From Opitutaceae bacterium (lineage in GTDB: Bacteria; Verrucomicrobiota; Verrucomicrobiia; Opitutales; Opitutaceae): 55,502 nucleotides of DNA. Made by a program: the position numbers and the translations under genes. The stretch spans positions 1 to 55,502 of the forward strand of contig PLXS01000014.1 in the NCBI GenBank assembly GCA_003151515.1, given 5' to 3'. The stretch's first letter is position 1, and every line of letters begins with the position of its first letter. Shown here one piece after another: positions 1-8,431 of this stretch. A model generated the notes under the pieces. It was not told the origin of the DNA. It saw only the letters and a program-made list of their open reading frames with translations, and did no database searches.

Positions 1-41
1 TTAACGACGCCAGGGACACGCCCTCCATCCATGCTAGGTCA

Positions 42-314
42 TTAGGGGGGCGGCAATTGAAACCGCCCTGCGACTATTCCCGGAACCGTAATAGCCTCGT
101 CTATCTCCTCCAATCGCAAGGCGTATCCATCAAATTCCACCGTCATTTTTTTCAGTTGTTCATCCGTCACGGCCTTCAATCTCTTGAATCTGGCCGCAGG
201 AAACCCGACAATCCTACCGTCGGTAAGCTCAACGTAGATCATTCTTTTCTCGGTCCATGCGCGCAGTACCGCAGGCTCGGCCGAAACGGAGGAATCAGCG
301 AGTATGGCATTCAT
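42..314 (-). CDS. DUF2442 domain protein
   Basis: A 90-residue protein whose middle and C-terminal part match the small DUF2442 family: a strand pair around LTDGRIVGFPAARF followed by RLKAVTDEQLKK and a terminal IPGI-like segment (here VPGIVAG). The family has no established enzymatic activity. DUF2442 genes very often sit directly beside DUF4160 genes and the pair has been suspected of toxin-antitoxin-like behaviour, but that is unproven. The start ATG overlaps the 3' end of the upstream DUF4160-like fragment, the usual arrangement of this pair. It is the last gene on this strand before the window edge. Family assignment is fairly firm; function is unknown. Confidence 0.7.
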   Translation of the reverse strand: MNAILADSSVSAEPAVLRAWTEKRMIYVELTDGRIVGFPAARFKRLKAVTDEQLKKMTVEFDGYALRLEEIDEAITVPGIVAGRFQLPPP

Positions 315-513
315 GGTATTTCTTGATAAAGGACTCTTGGTGCTCGAACACTAGTCGCTCGATTTCGCGAATGTCATGAGCAAAAATTCCGCGATTTCTG
401 GCACACGACCCCAAGGCCAACCCCAACCCCAAGGCCGAGGCTGACTCCGTCGCCCACGCCAACACAGAGGATTCGAAACCGGGGCCAGAATCCCCGCGAA
501 AGGCCACGACCAA
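295..513 (-). pseudogene. DUF4160-like fragment (C-terminal part)
   Basis: The last 30 or so residues (RNRGIFAHDIREIERLVFE, then HQESFIKKYHE) resemble the C-terminal helix of DUF4160 proteins, which typically reads ELREIERLVxEHxxxxLExWHEF. The first 40 residues of the reading frame are low-complexity and do not look like a DUF4160 N terminus, and a stop lies just upstream in frame. I read it as a degraded copy that lost its N-terminal half, still overlapping the DUF2442 gene downstream by about 20 bases. It could instead be a shifted frame of an intact gene. Confidence 0.4.
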
Positions 514-594
514 CCAGCTGCGGGTCTAGGGGTCTATTTCATGGATTCGATCTCGTTTCAGTTGGCAGGCCCCGGTAGAATCGGGCCAACACCA

Positions 595-3066
595 ATGAGC
601 CCTAGAATTCCGAAGTCAATGGTGGAGGTTTTCGCATCGGCGCTTCTGCTCGTCCCGGGAAGCCGAGCATCGCCGCTCGACACCCCGCCGTCGATCAACC
701 CGGGCATCCTGAGCAAGAGCTGGAAGGCCGTCTGGATCGCTCCCGAGGACAGCAAACCGCTGGACTACGGTGTCTATCACCTGAGGCGCCATCTGATGCT
801 CGCATCGCGCCCTGAGCGCTTTGTGGTCCACCTGGCCGCCGACGACCGCTACCGACTCTACGTTAACGGCGTCCCCGTGTGTTTCGGGCCGCAGCGCAAC
901 GACACCCATTTTGTGCGCTTTGACTCCGTGGACCTCGCGCCCTATCTCGCAGCCGGCGATAATGTTCTCGCAGCCTGCGTCTGGCATTTTGGGCCGGAGC
1001 GCCCCTTCAACTCGATGACGGTCGCGGCAGGCTTCATCCTGCAGGGTGACGGCCCGCTCGAGCAGGCGGCCAATACCGGGCCGGGCTGGCTCGCGATGCG
1101 CGATGAGTCGTATTCGCCAGTGGTGATCCCGCAGGAGCGGCTGCGCACTTTCATTGTTTCGGGCCCGACCGAGGCGATTGACGGGCGCGTCCACCCGTGG
1201 GGATGGGAGACGCCGGATTTTGACGACCGGGCTTGGCGGCCGCCAGCTGCCCACTCAATCGGTGCCTCAACCAACGAGACGGGAGTTCCCGAGAAAGTCG
1301 GTGTTGACTACGTGCGTTTGCTGCGGCCCCGCAACATCCCTTTCCTTCCCGAAAAGCTCCAACGCCTCAAATCCGTGCGCCGGTCCGAAGGCGTCGCCCC
1401 CGCAGACGGATTCCTAGCGGGCACGGCCCCGCTCCACATTTCCGCGAATTCGGACGCGACAGTGCTCCTTGACCAAGGTTATGAGACCGACGCGTTTCCC
1501 AGGCTCGTCGTAAGCGGAGGCCGAGACGCCGTTGTCACCCTCGCATACGCTGAGGCCCTTGTGGACGGCACCTTGAGGAAGGGAAACCGCGACTCGATCG
1601 ACGGCAGGAGGCTCGTGGGACTCGAGGACACGTTCACCCTCGACGGTGGCGCCCGGCGGACGTACTCCACGCTCGAATTCCGCTGCTACCGTTACCTGGA
1701 GATCCGCATCAGGACCGGCCCGGAGTCGGTCACAATAGACGATATCAGCGGCAACGCCACGGGCTACCCGTTCGAGGAGAACGGGTCGTTCACCTCCGAC
1801 GACCCTTCGCTTTCGGCGGTATGGGACGTGGGCTGGCGCACCGCGCGCCTGTGCGCCTTCGACACGTACATGGACTGCCCCTACTACGAGCGCCTGCAGT
1901 ATGTCGGCGACACGCGCATTCAGGCGCTGATATCGCTTTACGTCTCGGGCGACGACCGTCTCGTGCGCAACGCCATACAGCTCTTCGACGAGTCGCGCAT
2001 CCCGGAGGGACTGACCCAGAGCAGGTATCCCACGACGGGCCCCCAGATCATCGACACCTTCTCACTTCTCTGGGTCGGGATGCTGCATGATTACTGGATG
2101 CTCCGGGACGATCCCGACTTTGTAGGCGCCCGCCTTGATGGGGTGCAAAGTGTGCTCCAGTGGTTCGGGCACCGCGTCAACCCTAAGACCGGCATGCTTG
2201 GCCCGACGCCCTACTGGAGCTTTGTGGACTGGCCCGACGAGTGGCCATGGGACAGCGAGACGTCAATCGGCGGGGAGCCGGCGGGAGTCCACACCCTCGG
2301 ATCGTCCATTGTCTCACTGCAATACGTCATCGCGCTCGAGCAGGCGGCGGATCTCTTCCGCTCCGCGGGGCGCGCCGACCTCGCCGACCGGTATGCGTCC
2401 GAGGCGGCCAATGTGCGCGCAGCCGTTCGCCGGCTTTGCTGGGATGCAGACCGCCGCCTGCTAGCCGACACCTCCGATAAAAAGCTGTTCAGCCAGCATG
2501 CGAACGCCCTGGCCGTGCTCGCTGGCTGCGTTCTGGGCGATGAGGCGAAGGAGCTCATCGGCCGCGTTGCCCACGACTCCAAACTGGTCCAATGCACGGT
2601 CTACTTCCGGTTTTACCTGCTTCGCGCGATGAAGGCGGCGGGCCTGGGCGACGCCTATGTCGACGAGATGGGCCCTTGGAAGGCCATGATGGCCGAGGGT
2701 CTGACGACCTTTGCCGAGAGACCCGGCGAAACTCGCAGCGACTGCCATGCGTGGAGCGCTTCGCCGCTCTACGAGCTCCTTGCGACCGTATGTGGTGTCG
2801 AGCCGGGAAGTCCCGGATTCCGTTCTGTGCTCATTGAGCCCCATCTGGGGCGCCTTCACCAAGTAAAGGGCGTCGTCCCCCATCCCGCCGGCCCCATCGA
2901 GGTTGAGATCGAGCGAACCGATCTGGGCCTCCACGCAGTTGTCGCATTGCCCGCCGGCTTGGGCGGCAGGTTTGTCTGGCGCGGTATGACTATCCCACTC
3001 CCGGCTTCCACGACTAGGACCACCCGATCTTTTGACCTCCCGATCGCGGGCGGAGCCAGTCATTGA
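595..3066 (+). CDS. GH78 alpha-L-rhamnosidase-like exported hydrolase
   Basis: An 823-residue protein of the GH78 type, which removes terminal alpha-L-rhamnose from pectin side chains, flavonoids or other glycosides. Visible parts are an N-terminal beta-sandwich region (YRLYVNGVPVCFGP), an (alpha/alpha)6 barrel containing DCPYYERLQYVGD around base 1873, which matches the GH78 acidic catalytic segment, the later GETRSDCHAWSASP segment that carries a conserved acid, and a C-terminal beta domain (PGFRSVLIEPHLG). The start at 595 gives a basic tip and a hydrophobic stretch (VEVFASALLLVPG) ending at SRASP, so export is likely; an ATG at 541 is possible but would bury that signal. It leads a same-strand group with a DUF6786 protein, a FucP-like permease and a FucI-like isomerase, which fits deoxyhexose use. 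Exact substrate is not certain. Confidence 0.85.
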   Translation: MSPRIPKSMVEVFASALLLVPGSRASPLDTPPSINPGILSKSWKAVWIAPEDSKPLDYGVYHLRRHLMLASRPERFVVHLAADDRYRLYVNGVPVCFGPQRNDTHFVRFDSVDLAPYLAAGDNVLAACVWHFGPERPFNSMTVAAGFILQGDGPLEQAANTGPGWLAMRDESYSPVVIPQERLRTFIVSGPTEAIDGRVHPWGWETPDFDDRAWRPPAAHSIGASTNETGVPEKVGVDYVRLLRPRNIPFLPEKLQRLKSVRRSEGVAPADGFLAGTAPLHISANSDATVLLDQGYETDAFPRLVVSGGRDAVVTLAYAEALVDGTLRKGNRDSIDGRRLVGLEDTFTLDGGARRTYSTLEFRCYRYLEIRIRTGPESVTIDDISGNATGYPFEENGSFTSDDPSLSAVWDVGWRTARLCAFDTYMDCPYYERLQYVGDTRIQALISLYVSGDDRLVRNAIQLFDESRIPEGLTQSRYPTTGPQIIDTFSLLWVGMLHDYWMLRDDPDFVGARLDGVQSVLQWFGHRVNPKTGMLGPTPYWSFVDWPDEWPWDSETSIGGEPAGVHTLGSSIVSLQYVIALEQAADLFRSAGRADLADRYASEAANVRAAVRRLCWDADRRLLADTSDKKLFSQHANALAVLAGCVLGDEAKELIGRVAHDSKLVQCTVYFRFYLLRAMKAAGLGDAYVDEMGPWKAMMAEGLTTFAERPGETRSDCHAWSASPLYELLATVCGVEPGSPGFRSVLIEPHLGRLHQVKGVVPHPAGPIEVEIERTDLGLHAVVALPAGLGGRFVWRGMTIPLPASTTRTTRSFDLPIAGGASH

Positions 3067-3116
3067 ATTCAGGCCGCAGTTCAGGCAACGTCCACTTGAT
3101 TGGGGAGCTATCCATC

Positions 3117-4343
3117 ATGAAACAAAGGCTGCTCAGAGCATGTTTGGTGATCATGACATCAACCGCACCACTAACCCCCGGAGTGTTCGCCGCCACGTTT
3201 GGCGACGACATGACGTTCCTGAAAGGACGCACCGAGGTCGTTGTTCTTGGCGACGCCGCGGGTGCCGCAAGGGTCGCCGTCGTGCCTGCTTGGCAAGGCC
3301 GAGTCATGACAAGCGCCTCGGAAGGCGACACGGGATTCAGCTACGGCTGGATCAACCGCGAACTGATCGCATCCGGGAAGATACTGCCGCACATGAACGC
3401 CTTCGGAGGCGAGGACCGTTTTTGGATGGGGCCGGAAGGCGGCCAGTTCTCGATATTCTTCGAGAAAGGCGCAAAGTTCGAGTTCTCCAATTGGTTCACG
3501 CCGGCGATCTTCGACACGCTGCCATTCGCTGTGATCGCGCGGAGCGGCGACGACGTCGTGCTGGGCGCAAGATTTGCTCTGACCAACTACTCAGGAACAT
3601 GCTTTGAGATCGGGGTTCGGCGAAGTATCCGGCTGCTCGATGCTGCGGCGGGCTGGAAGGTGCTGGGGATTCCGCAGACCGGAGGCGTGAACCTCGTGGC
3701 ATATGAAACGGGCAATGAGATAACCAACCTCGGCAAGGACGCCTGGAAGAAGGAAACAGGGCTGCTTTCGGTCTGGATCCTGGGCATGTACAACCCCTCC
3801 CCCTCGACCACGATCGTGGTACCGATCAGGTCCGGTCCGGATTCCGAACTCGGCCCGAGGGCTACCTCAGATTATTTCGGCAGTATTCCCGCAGAACGGC
3901 TGGCGGTCAGAGACAACGTCATCTTTCTAGCGGCCGACGGCAAGTGCCGGAGCAAAATCGGCATCAGCCCCAGGCGCAGCAAAGCCGTCCTTGGCAGTTA
4001 CGATGGCTACAACAGAGTACTTACAGTCGTGCAGTTTAACCAGCCAGATGGCGTGACGGATTACGTGAACTCGCTTTGGAAACTGCAGGATAATCCATTC
4101 GGGGGTGACGTAGCAAACGCCTACAATGACGGGCCGGCTACACCGGGGGCGAAACCAATGGGGCCTTTTTGCGAGCTCGAGTCGTCGTCTCCGGCGGCGG
4201 CGTTGGCACCCGGAGAGAGCCTCTCACACGTTCGTCGCACCGTCCATCTGCGTGGGCCCAGGCCCGCCCTGGACGCAGTGGCTCGCGCCACTCTCGGAGT
4301 CTCCCTGGACGAAATTGAGGGCGCATTCAAAAACCGGAGATAA
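3117..4343 (+). CDS. DUF6786 family exported protein
   Basis: A 408-residue protein. The start at 3117 is chosen because it follows a purine-rich GGGGAG about 10 bases upstream and opens a clear signal peptide (MKQRLLRACLVIMTSTAPL, cleavage near VFAA). The rest looks like a beta-rich, galactose-mutarotase-like fold: FLKGRTEVVVLGD, VAVVPAWQGRVMTSA, then GYNRVLTVVQFN late in the protein. It matches the DUF6786 family, which is found beside glycoside hydrolases in Verrucomicrobiota and Bacteroidota; its biochemical role is not known to me. Position between a rhamnosidase and a deoxysugar permease suggests a periplasmic sugar-handling or lyase/mutarotase-like role, an inference from context only. 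Confidence 0.65.
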   Translation: MKQRLLRACLVIMTSTAPLTPGVFAATFGDDMTFLKGRTEVVVLGDAAGAARVAVVPAWQGRVMTSASEGDTGFSYGWINRELIASGKILPHMNAFGGEDRFWMGPEGGQFSIFFEKGAKFEFSNWFTPAIFDTLPFAVIARSGDDVVLGARFALTNYSGTCFEIGVRRSIRLLDAAAGWKVLGIPQTGGVNLVAYETGNEITNLGKDAWKKETGLLSVWILGMYNPSPSTTIVVPIRSGPDSELGPRATSDYFGSIPAERLAVRDNVIFLAADGKCRSKIGISPRRSKAVLGSYDGYNRVLTVVQFNQPDGVTDYVNSLWKLQDNPFGGDVANAYNDGPATPGAKPMGPFCELESSSPAAALAPGESLSHVRRTVHLRGPRPALDAVARATLGVSLDEIEGAFKNRR

Positions 4344-4480
4344 CCTCAGGCCCCTAGGCCGCCCAATCGCGGGGCCCCTGCTCGATTGCTGAGTTGAAAC
4401 CGTTGCCAACGCCTTCCGAAAGATTCCCCTCGCCCGTTTCCGGCCCGAACCCATCCGTCATTAGCGACGGCGGGCGGGGA

Positions 4481-5857
4481 ATGTTCGTCACGGCCGACGG
4501 CAAGAATGTGCTATTTACGTTCGTCATCGTCAGCTCCCTCTTTCTCCTGTGGGGCTTCTGCAACGGAATGATCGACGTGATGGACAAGCATTTCCAAGAG
4601 GCGATGCATCTGAACCTGTCGCAATCCGCTTGGGTGCAGTTTGCACACTATCTTGGGTATTTTCTGATGTCGCTTCCCGCTGGATGGCTCGCGACCAAGT
4701 TCGGCTACAAGTGGGGAATCATCCTAGGACTCCTGCTCGTCGCAGTCGGCGGATTCTGGTTCATACCGGCAACGAAGATCGTCGCCTTCTGGGCCTTCCT
4801 GCTCGGCGTATGCCTCATTGCGTCGGGGCTCACCTTCCTTGAAACCGTTGCGAATCCGTACACAACGGTGCTTGGACCGCAGCGGTTTGCGGCCACACGC
4901 ATCAATCTTGCCCAGTCCTGCAACGGAATCGGCTGGATACTGGGCCCGATTGCGGGCGCGACTTTTTTCTATTCCAAGGACACGGCTGGCAATAGCACGG
5001 GCAGCCAAACGCTCTGGATCCCGTATGCCGGGGTTGGCGTGGTCGTTATCCTCCTGGCCGTTGTCTTCTATTTCGCGAGCGTTCCTGACATCAGGGCAGA
5101 GGACGACTACCGCTTGGATGACTCGGCGGCCAACGTGCCCCATTCCATTTGGTCTCACCCGCACTTCACGATGGCGGTAGCGGCCCAATTCTTCTACGTG
5201 GCGGCCCAGGCGGGCATCTTCAGCTTTCTAATTAACTACATGACCACCCAGCCTCCGCCAATTCCCGCTGGCTGGGAGGCGAAGATTGACAATCTTGCCA
5301 CCGTTTCACCCGGGTTTCTGCACAGCTTCTTCCTGGGATGGTTTGAGCCCAACAGGGTGGGATCTCTTTGTGCCAGCAACAAGCTGGCATCGTACCTGGC
5401 ATCGTTTGGCTTTGTCTGCTTCCTTACTGGACGGTTCACCGGCGCCGGCCTGTTGAGGAGATATTCCGCCCACAGAATGTTGGGGCTGTATGGCGCCATG
5501 AATGTGCTGATATGCCTACTGGTCTTTCTCAAGCTGGGATGGCTCTCTGTGGCATGTGTCTTTTTCAGCTATTTCTTCATGTCCATAATGTTCCCAACGA
5601 TCTTTGCCCTTGGCATTTTCGGCCTAGGGGCGCGCGCTAAGAAGGCCTCCGCCTACATTGTCATGGCCATCATGGGTGGGGCGCTTCTTCCCAAGGTGAT
5701 GGGTTTCGTAGCGGACAAGTACGACATTTCCCGGGGATTCATTGTGCCGGCCGCGTGTTTCGCATTCATCGCGTATTACGGCTATAACTGGCCGAAATAC
5801 AGCAAGGCGGAGTCCCTGCACGGCGTGAGCCCGACCCGCCGCGATAGACGGCCATGA
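4481..5857 (+). CDS. FucP-like sugar:H+ symporter (MFS)
   Basis: A 458-residue, 12-helix major facilitator permease of the FucP (L-fucose:proton symporter) type. The N terminus carries the family signature FLLWGFCNGMIDVMDKHFQ in helix 1, followed by GYFLMSLPAGWLATKFGYKWG between helices 2 and 3 and FLETVANPYTTVLGP in helix 4, all typical of FucP relatives that import fucose, glucose, N-acetylglucosamine or rhamnose. The ATG at 4481 starts right before the conserved TADGKN block; a TTG start at 4394 would add 29 residues with no obvious function. A loop of about 70 residues between helices 7 and 8 (PPPIPAGWEAKIDNLAT onward) is longer than in E. coli FucP. Placed between a rhamnosidase group and a FucI-like isomerase, it probably imports a deoxyhexose. 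Confidence 0.85.
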   Translation: MFVTADGKNVLFTFVIVSSLFLLWGFCNGMIDVMDKHFQEAMHLNLSQSAWVQFAHYLGYFLMSLPAGWLATKFGYKWGIILGLLLVAVGGFWFIPATKIVAFWAFLLGVCLIASGLTFLETVANPYTTVLGPQRFAATRINLAQSCNGIGWILGPIAGATFFYSKDTAGNSTGSQTLWIPYAGVGVVVILLAVVFYFASVPDIRAEDDYRLDDSAANVPHSIWSHPHFTMAVAAQFFYVAAQAGIFSFLINYMTTQPPPIPAGWEAKIDNLATVSPGFLHSFFLGWFEPNRVGSLCASNKLASYLASFGFVCFLTGRFTGAGLLRRYSAHRMLGLYGAMNVLICLLVFLKLGWLSVACVFFSYFFMSIMFPTIFALGIFGLGARAKKASAYIVMAIMGGALLPKVMGFVADKYDISRGFIVPAACFAFIAYYGYNWPKYSKAESLHGVSPTRRDRRP

Positions 5858-5974
5858 AGCACTGTCATCTTGCGGATATCGATTCCCGCACAGGCGGCAC
5901 ACGCGCCGGAGTCTCTGATGCCGATTGCCGCGCGATCGGCGCCGACGGCCGCCGATGCGCGGCGCCCAGATTCT

Positions 5975-7597
5975 ATGCATCGAAAGAAAATTGTTTTGCT
6001 GATCGCAAGCGGCGACCTTCGCCAATCTGCGAATGAGACGTGCTGGCCCGCGCAGGCGGCCATGGAGAAGAAGCTGGGCGCTGCCGTCGCATCATGCGGC
6101 TACCAAGTGGTGCGGGCCCACCAGTACCAACCCAAGCGCAAGCACGGATTCATCTCCTCGCAAAAGGAGGGGCTGGAAATCTTCGCCAATATTGATCCAA
6201 AGGCCCCGCTGATCGTCGCCGAGGCCGTGTGGCAGTATTCGCACCACGTACTTGGAGGGCTGCTCACCCACAGGGGACCCATCCTCACAGTCGCCAACTG
6301 GAGCGGGCAATGGCCCGGACTCGTAGGCATGCTCAACCTCAATGGGTCGCTCACCAAGGCCGGCGTCAGATACTCGACCCTATGGAGCGTGAACTTCGAT
6401 GACGATTTCTTCCTCAATCATCTCCGCAATTGGCTTAATAGGGGCAAGGTCACCCACCGGATTGATCACGTCAGGCCCCTTGGCGAGTGCTCACTTCCCA
6501 CACGGGCGCAGGCCGTCGCCCTCAGGATCGCGAATGATCTTCGGCGCCGGAAGTCAATCATGGGTGTCTTCGATGAGGGGTGCATGGGAATGTACAACGC
6601 CATCATCCCCGATGACCTGCTGTTTGAATGCGGTGTCTTCAAGGAGCGCCTTTCGCAATCGGCCCTCTATTATGCGGCCACGCAGGTCAGCGATGACGAG
6701 GCGAACCGGGCGTTCTCTTGGCTCCTAAGCAAGGGCATGAAGTTTCACCTTGGCTCTCAGCCGGAAACCGAGCTGACCGAAGGGCAGGTGCTGGACCAGT
6801 GCAGGACCTACATCGCTGCGGTGCGCTTAGCCGACGAATTCGGGTGCGAGGCGATTGGCATCCAGTATCAGCAGGGGCTCAAGGACCTGCTTCCGGCAAG
6901 CGACCTTGCCGAGGGCCTTTTGAACAACTCCGACCGTCCACCCGTGAAGGACTCCGCAGGCCGGGTTATTCGGCCCGGCGTGCCGATCGTCCATTTCAAC
7001 GAAGTCGACGAATGCGCCGGGCTTGACGCTCTATTCACCAACCGCGTTCACCGGGCGCTTGGGCAGCCTGTGGAGACCACCCTGCACGACCTGCGATGGG
7101 GAGACTGGGCCGAGGTTGAGGCGGACCGTGAATACGTCTGGGTGTTTCTCATCTCCGGAAGCGCCCCCCCCGAACACCATATCGGCGGCTTTGCCGGTAC
7201 CGACTCCGTCCGCCAGCCGCCGATGTACTTCCGCCTCGGTGGCGGAACGGTCCGCGGAATCGCGAAGCCTGGTGAGATCGTCTGGAGCCGGATTTTTGTC
7301 GAGGGCGGCAGACTCAAGATGGACCTTGGCAGAGCCAAGGTCGCGGCCCTCTCAGAAGGCGAGACTGCCCGCCGCTGGCAGGAGACAACGCCGCAGTGGC
7401 CCATTATGCACGCTGTGACCTATGGCGTCAGCCGCGACCAGATGATGGCCAGGCACAAGGCCAACCACATCCAGGTCGCCTATGCCCGTTCCGCCAAGGA
7501 AGCCGACCTCGCCCTCTACACAAAGGCCTCACTCGCCGCCGAACTGGGCTTCACTGTTTGTCTCTGTGGCTCAAAGTCCGATGGTTCGCCGTTTTGA
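5975..7597 (+). CDS. L-fucose isomerase-like protein
   Basis: A 540-residue protein of the L-fucose/arabinose isomerase fold, cytoplasmic. Recognisable segments are the N-terminal Rossmann-like half ([21 protein letters not shown]), the metal/substrate region [15 protein letters not shown], a second acidic loop [11 protein letters not shown] and the C-terminal [11 protein letters not shown]. In FucI family enzymes a Glu and an Asp bind Mn2+ and catalyse aldose-ketose conversion; acidic residues occur at the corresponding conserved loops here, but I cannot align them exactly. The start at 5975 matches the conserved N terminus; an ATG at 5918 has a better Shine-Dalgarno (CGGAG) and would add 19 residues. 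It lies just after the FucP-like permease, so conversion of L-fucose, L-rhamnose-like or D-arabinose-like sugars is plausible. The substrate is undetermined. Confidence 0.75.
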   Translation: MHRKKIVLLIASGDLRQSANETCWPAQAAMEKKLGAAVASCGYQVVRAHQYQPKRKHGFISSQKEGLEIFANIDPKAPLIVAEAVWQYSHHVLGGLLTHRGPILTVANWSGQWPGLVGMLNLNGSLTKAGVRYSTLWSVNFDDDFFLNHLRNWLNRGKVTHRIDHVRPLGECSLPTRAQAVALRIANDLRRRKSIMGVFDEGCMGMYNAIIPDDLLFECGVFKERLSQSALYYAATQVSDDEANRAFSWLLSKGMKFHLGSQPETELTEGQVLDQCRTYIAAVRLADEFGCEAIGIQYQQGLKDLLPASDLAEGLLNNSDRPPVKDSAGRVIRPGVPIVHFNEVDECAGLDALFTNRVHRALGQPVETTLHDLRWGDWAEVEADREYVWVFLISGSAPPEHHIGGFAGTDSVRQPPMYFRLGGGTVRGIAKPGEIVWSRIFVEGGRLKMDLGRAKVAALSEGETARRWQETTPQWPIMHAVTYGVSRDQMMARHKANHIQVAYARSAKEADLALYTKASLAAELGFTVCLCGSKSDGSPF

Positions 7598-7697
7598 TTA
7601 AATGGCCTCAGAACCCCGGCACCGTCGAGTAGATTCCCGACTGCTTGAGCAGACGAATGTATGTCTTTAGGCCAAAGGGTGGCGAACCGTACAAATA

Positions 7698-8426
7698 ATG
7701 GTTGGCACGGGCGAGCTTTGCGGGGCCATTGCCGAGGGATTCGCCGCGGCCGACGCCGAGGTGGTGATCGTCGGTCGGAACGCCGAAAAGGCCGAGGCGC
7801 GGATTGCGAGGATCGCGGCCGCGGGCGGGCGGCCTTGGTTCCGCGGCGCCGAGGTCGCATCCCGCGCCGAGCTGGAGGCCCTGCTTGGCGCCATCCTCGG
7901 GCGCTCTGGGCGGGTCGACGTTGTGGTCAACGGGGCCGGCATAAACTCGGCGACCCCCTTTTTTGACATCAGCGAGGATGAATTTGACCGGATCGTGCGC
8001 GTAAACCTGAAGGGTGTCTTCCTGGGCTGCCAGGTTTTCGGCAGGCACCTTGTCGAGGCGGGGCATGGCAGGTCGATCATTAACATAGGCTCCATGTCCG
8101 GTGTGCTGCCGCTCTCCCGGGTCTTCACCTACGCGGCCACCAAGGGGGCCGTGCACAACCTGTCCCTCAACCTTGCCCGCGAGTGGGCGCCGAGCCGGGT
8201 CAGGGTGAATGTGATCGTGCCGGGCTTCTTTCCCGCCGAGCAGAACCGCAAGGTCCTGACGCCGGACCGCGTCGCAAGCATCATCGGCCACACCCCCATG
8301 GGGCGTTTTGGCGAGGCGAAGGAGCTGATCGGAGCCGCCCTGCTGCTCGCAAGCGACGCCGCGGGATCCTTCATCACGGGGGAGGAGCTGATAGTTGACG
8401 GCGGCTACCACGTCGTGACCATTTGA
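7698..8426 (+). CDS. SDR oxidoreductase, N terminus shortened
   Basis: A 242-residue short-chain dehydrogenase/reductase. The nucleotide motif is present as GTGELCG followed by EVVIVGRN; the NAG-type motif is VVNGAGIN; the catalytic Ser lies in INIGSMSG and the YxxxK pair in [11 protein letters not shown]; the C terminus VDGGYHV is typical. Normal family members have about 10-15 more residues before the GTG motif, forming the first beta strand, and no start codon here supplies them: an in-frame TAG stands at 7668. The gene therefore looks clipped at its 5' end or has a local sequence error. It overlaps the start region of uxaE and opens a hexuronate cluster, so reduction of fructuronate or tagaturonate to mannonate or altronate is the likely reaction. 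The specific substrate is inferred from context. Confidence 0.75.
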   Translation: MVGTGELCGAIAEGFAAADAEVVIVGRNAEKAEARIARIAAAGGRPWFRGAEVASRAELEALLGAILGRSGRVDVVVNGAGINSATPFFDISEDEFDRIVRVNLKGVFLGCQVFGRHLVEAGHGRSIINIGSMSGVLPLSRVFTYAATKGAVHNLSLNLAREWAPSRVRVNVIVPGFFPAEQNRKVLTPDRVASIIGHTPMGRFGEAKELIGAALLLASDAAGSFITGEELIVDGGYHVVTI

Positions 8427-8431
8427 TAGCG

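Noticed and set aside
7608..8411. Long - strand reading frame opposite the SDR gene
   Set aside because: Most of it mirrors the SDR coding sequence, which has clear family motifs; only its last ~35 residues are discussed, as a possible remnant.
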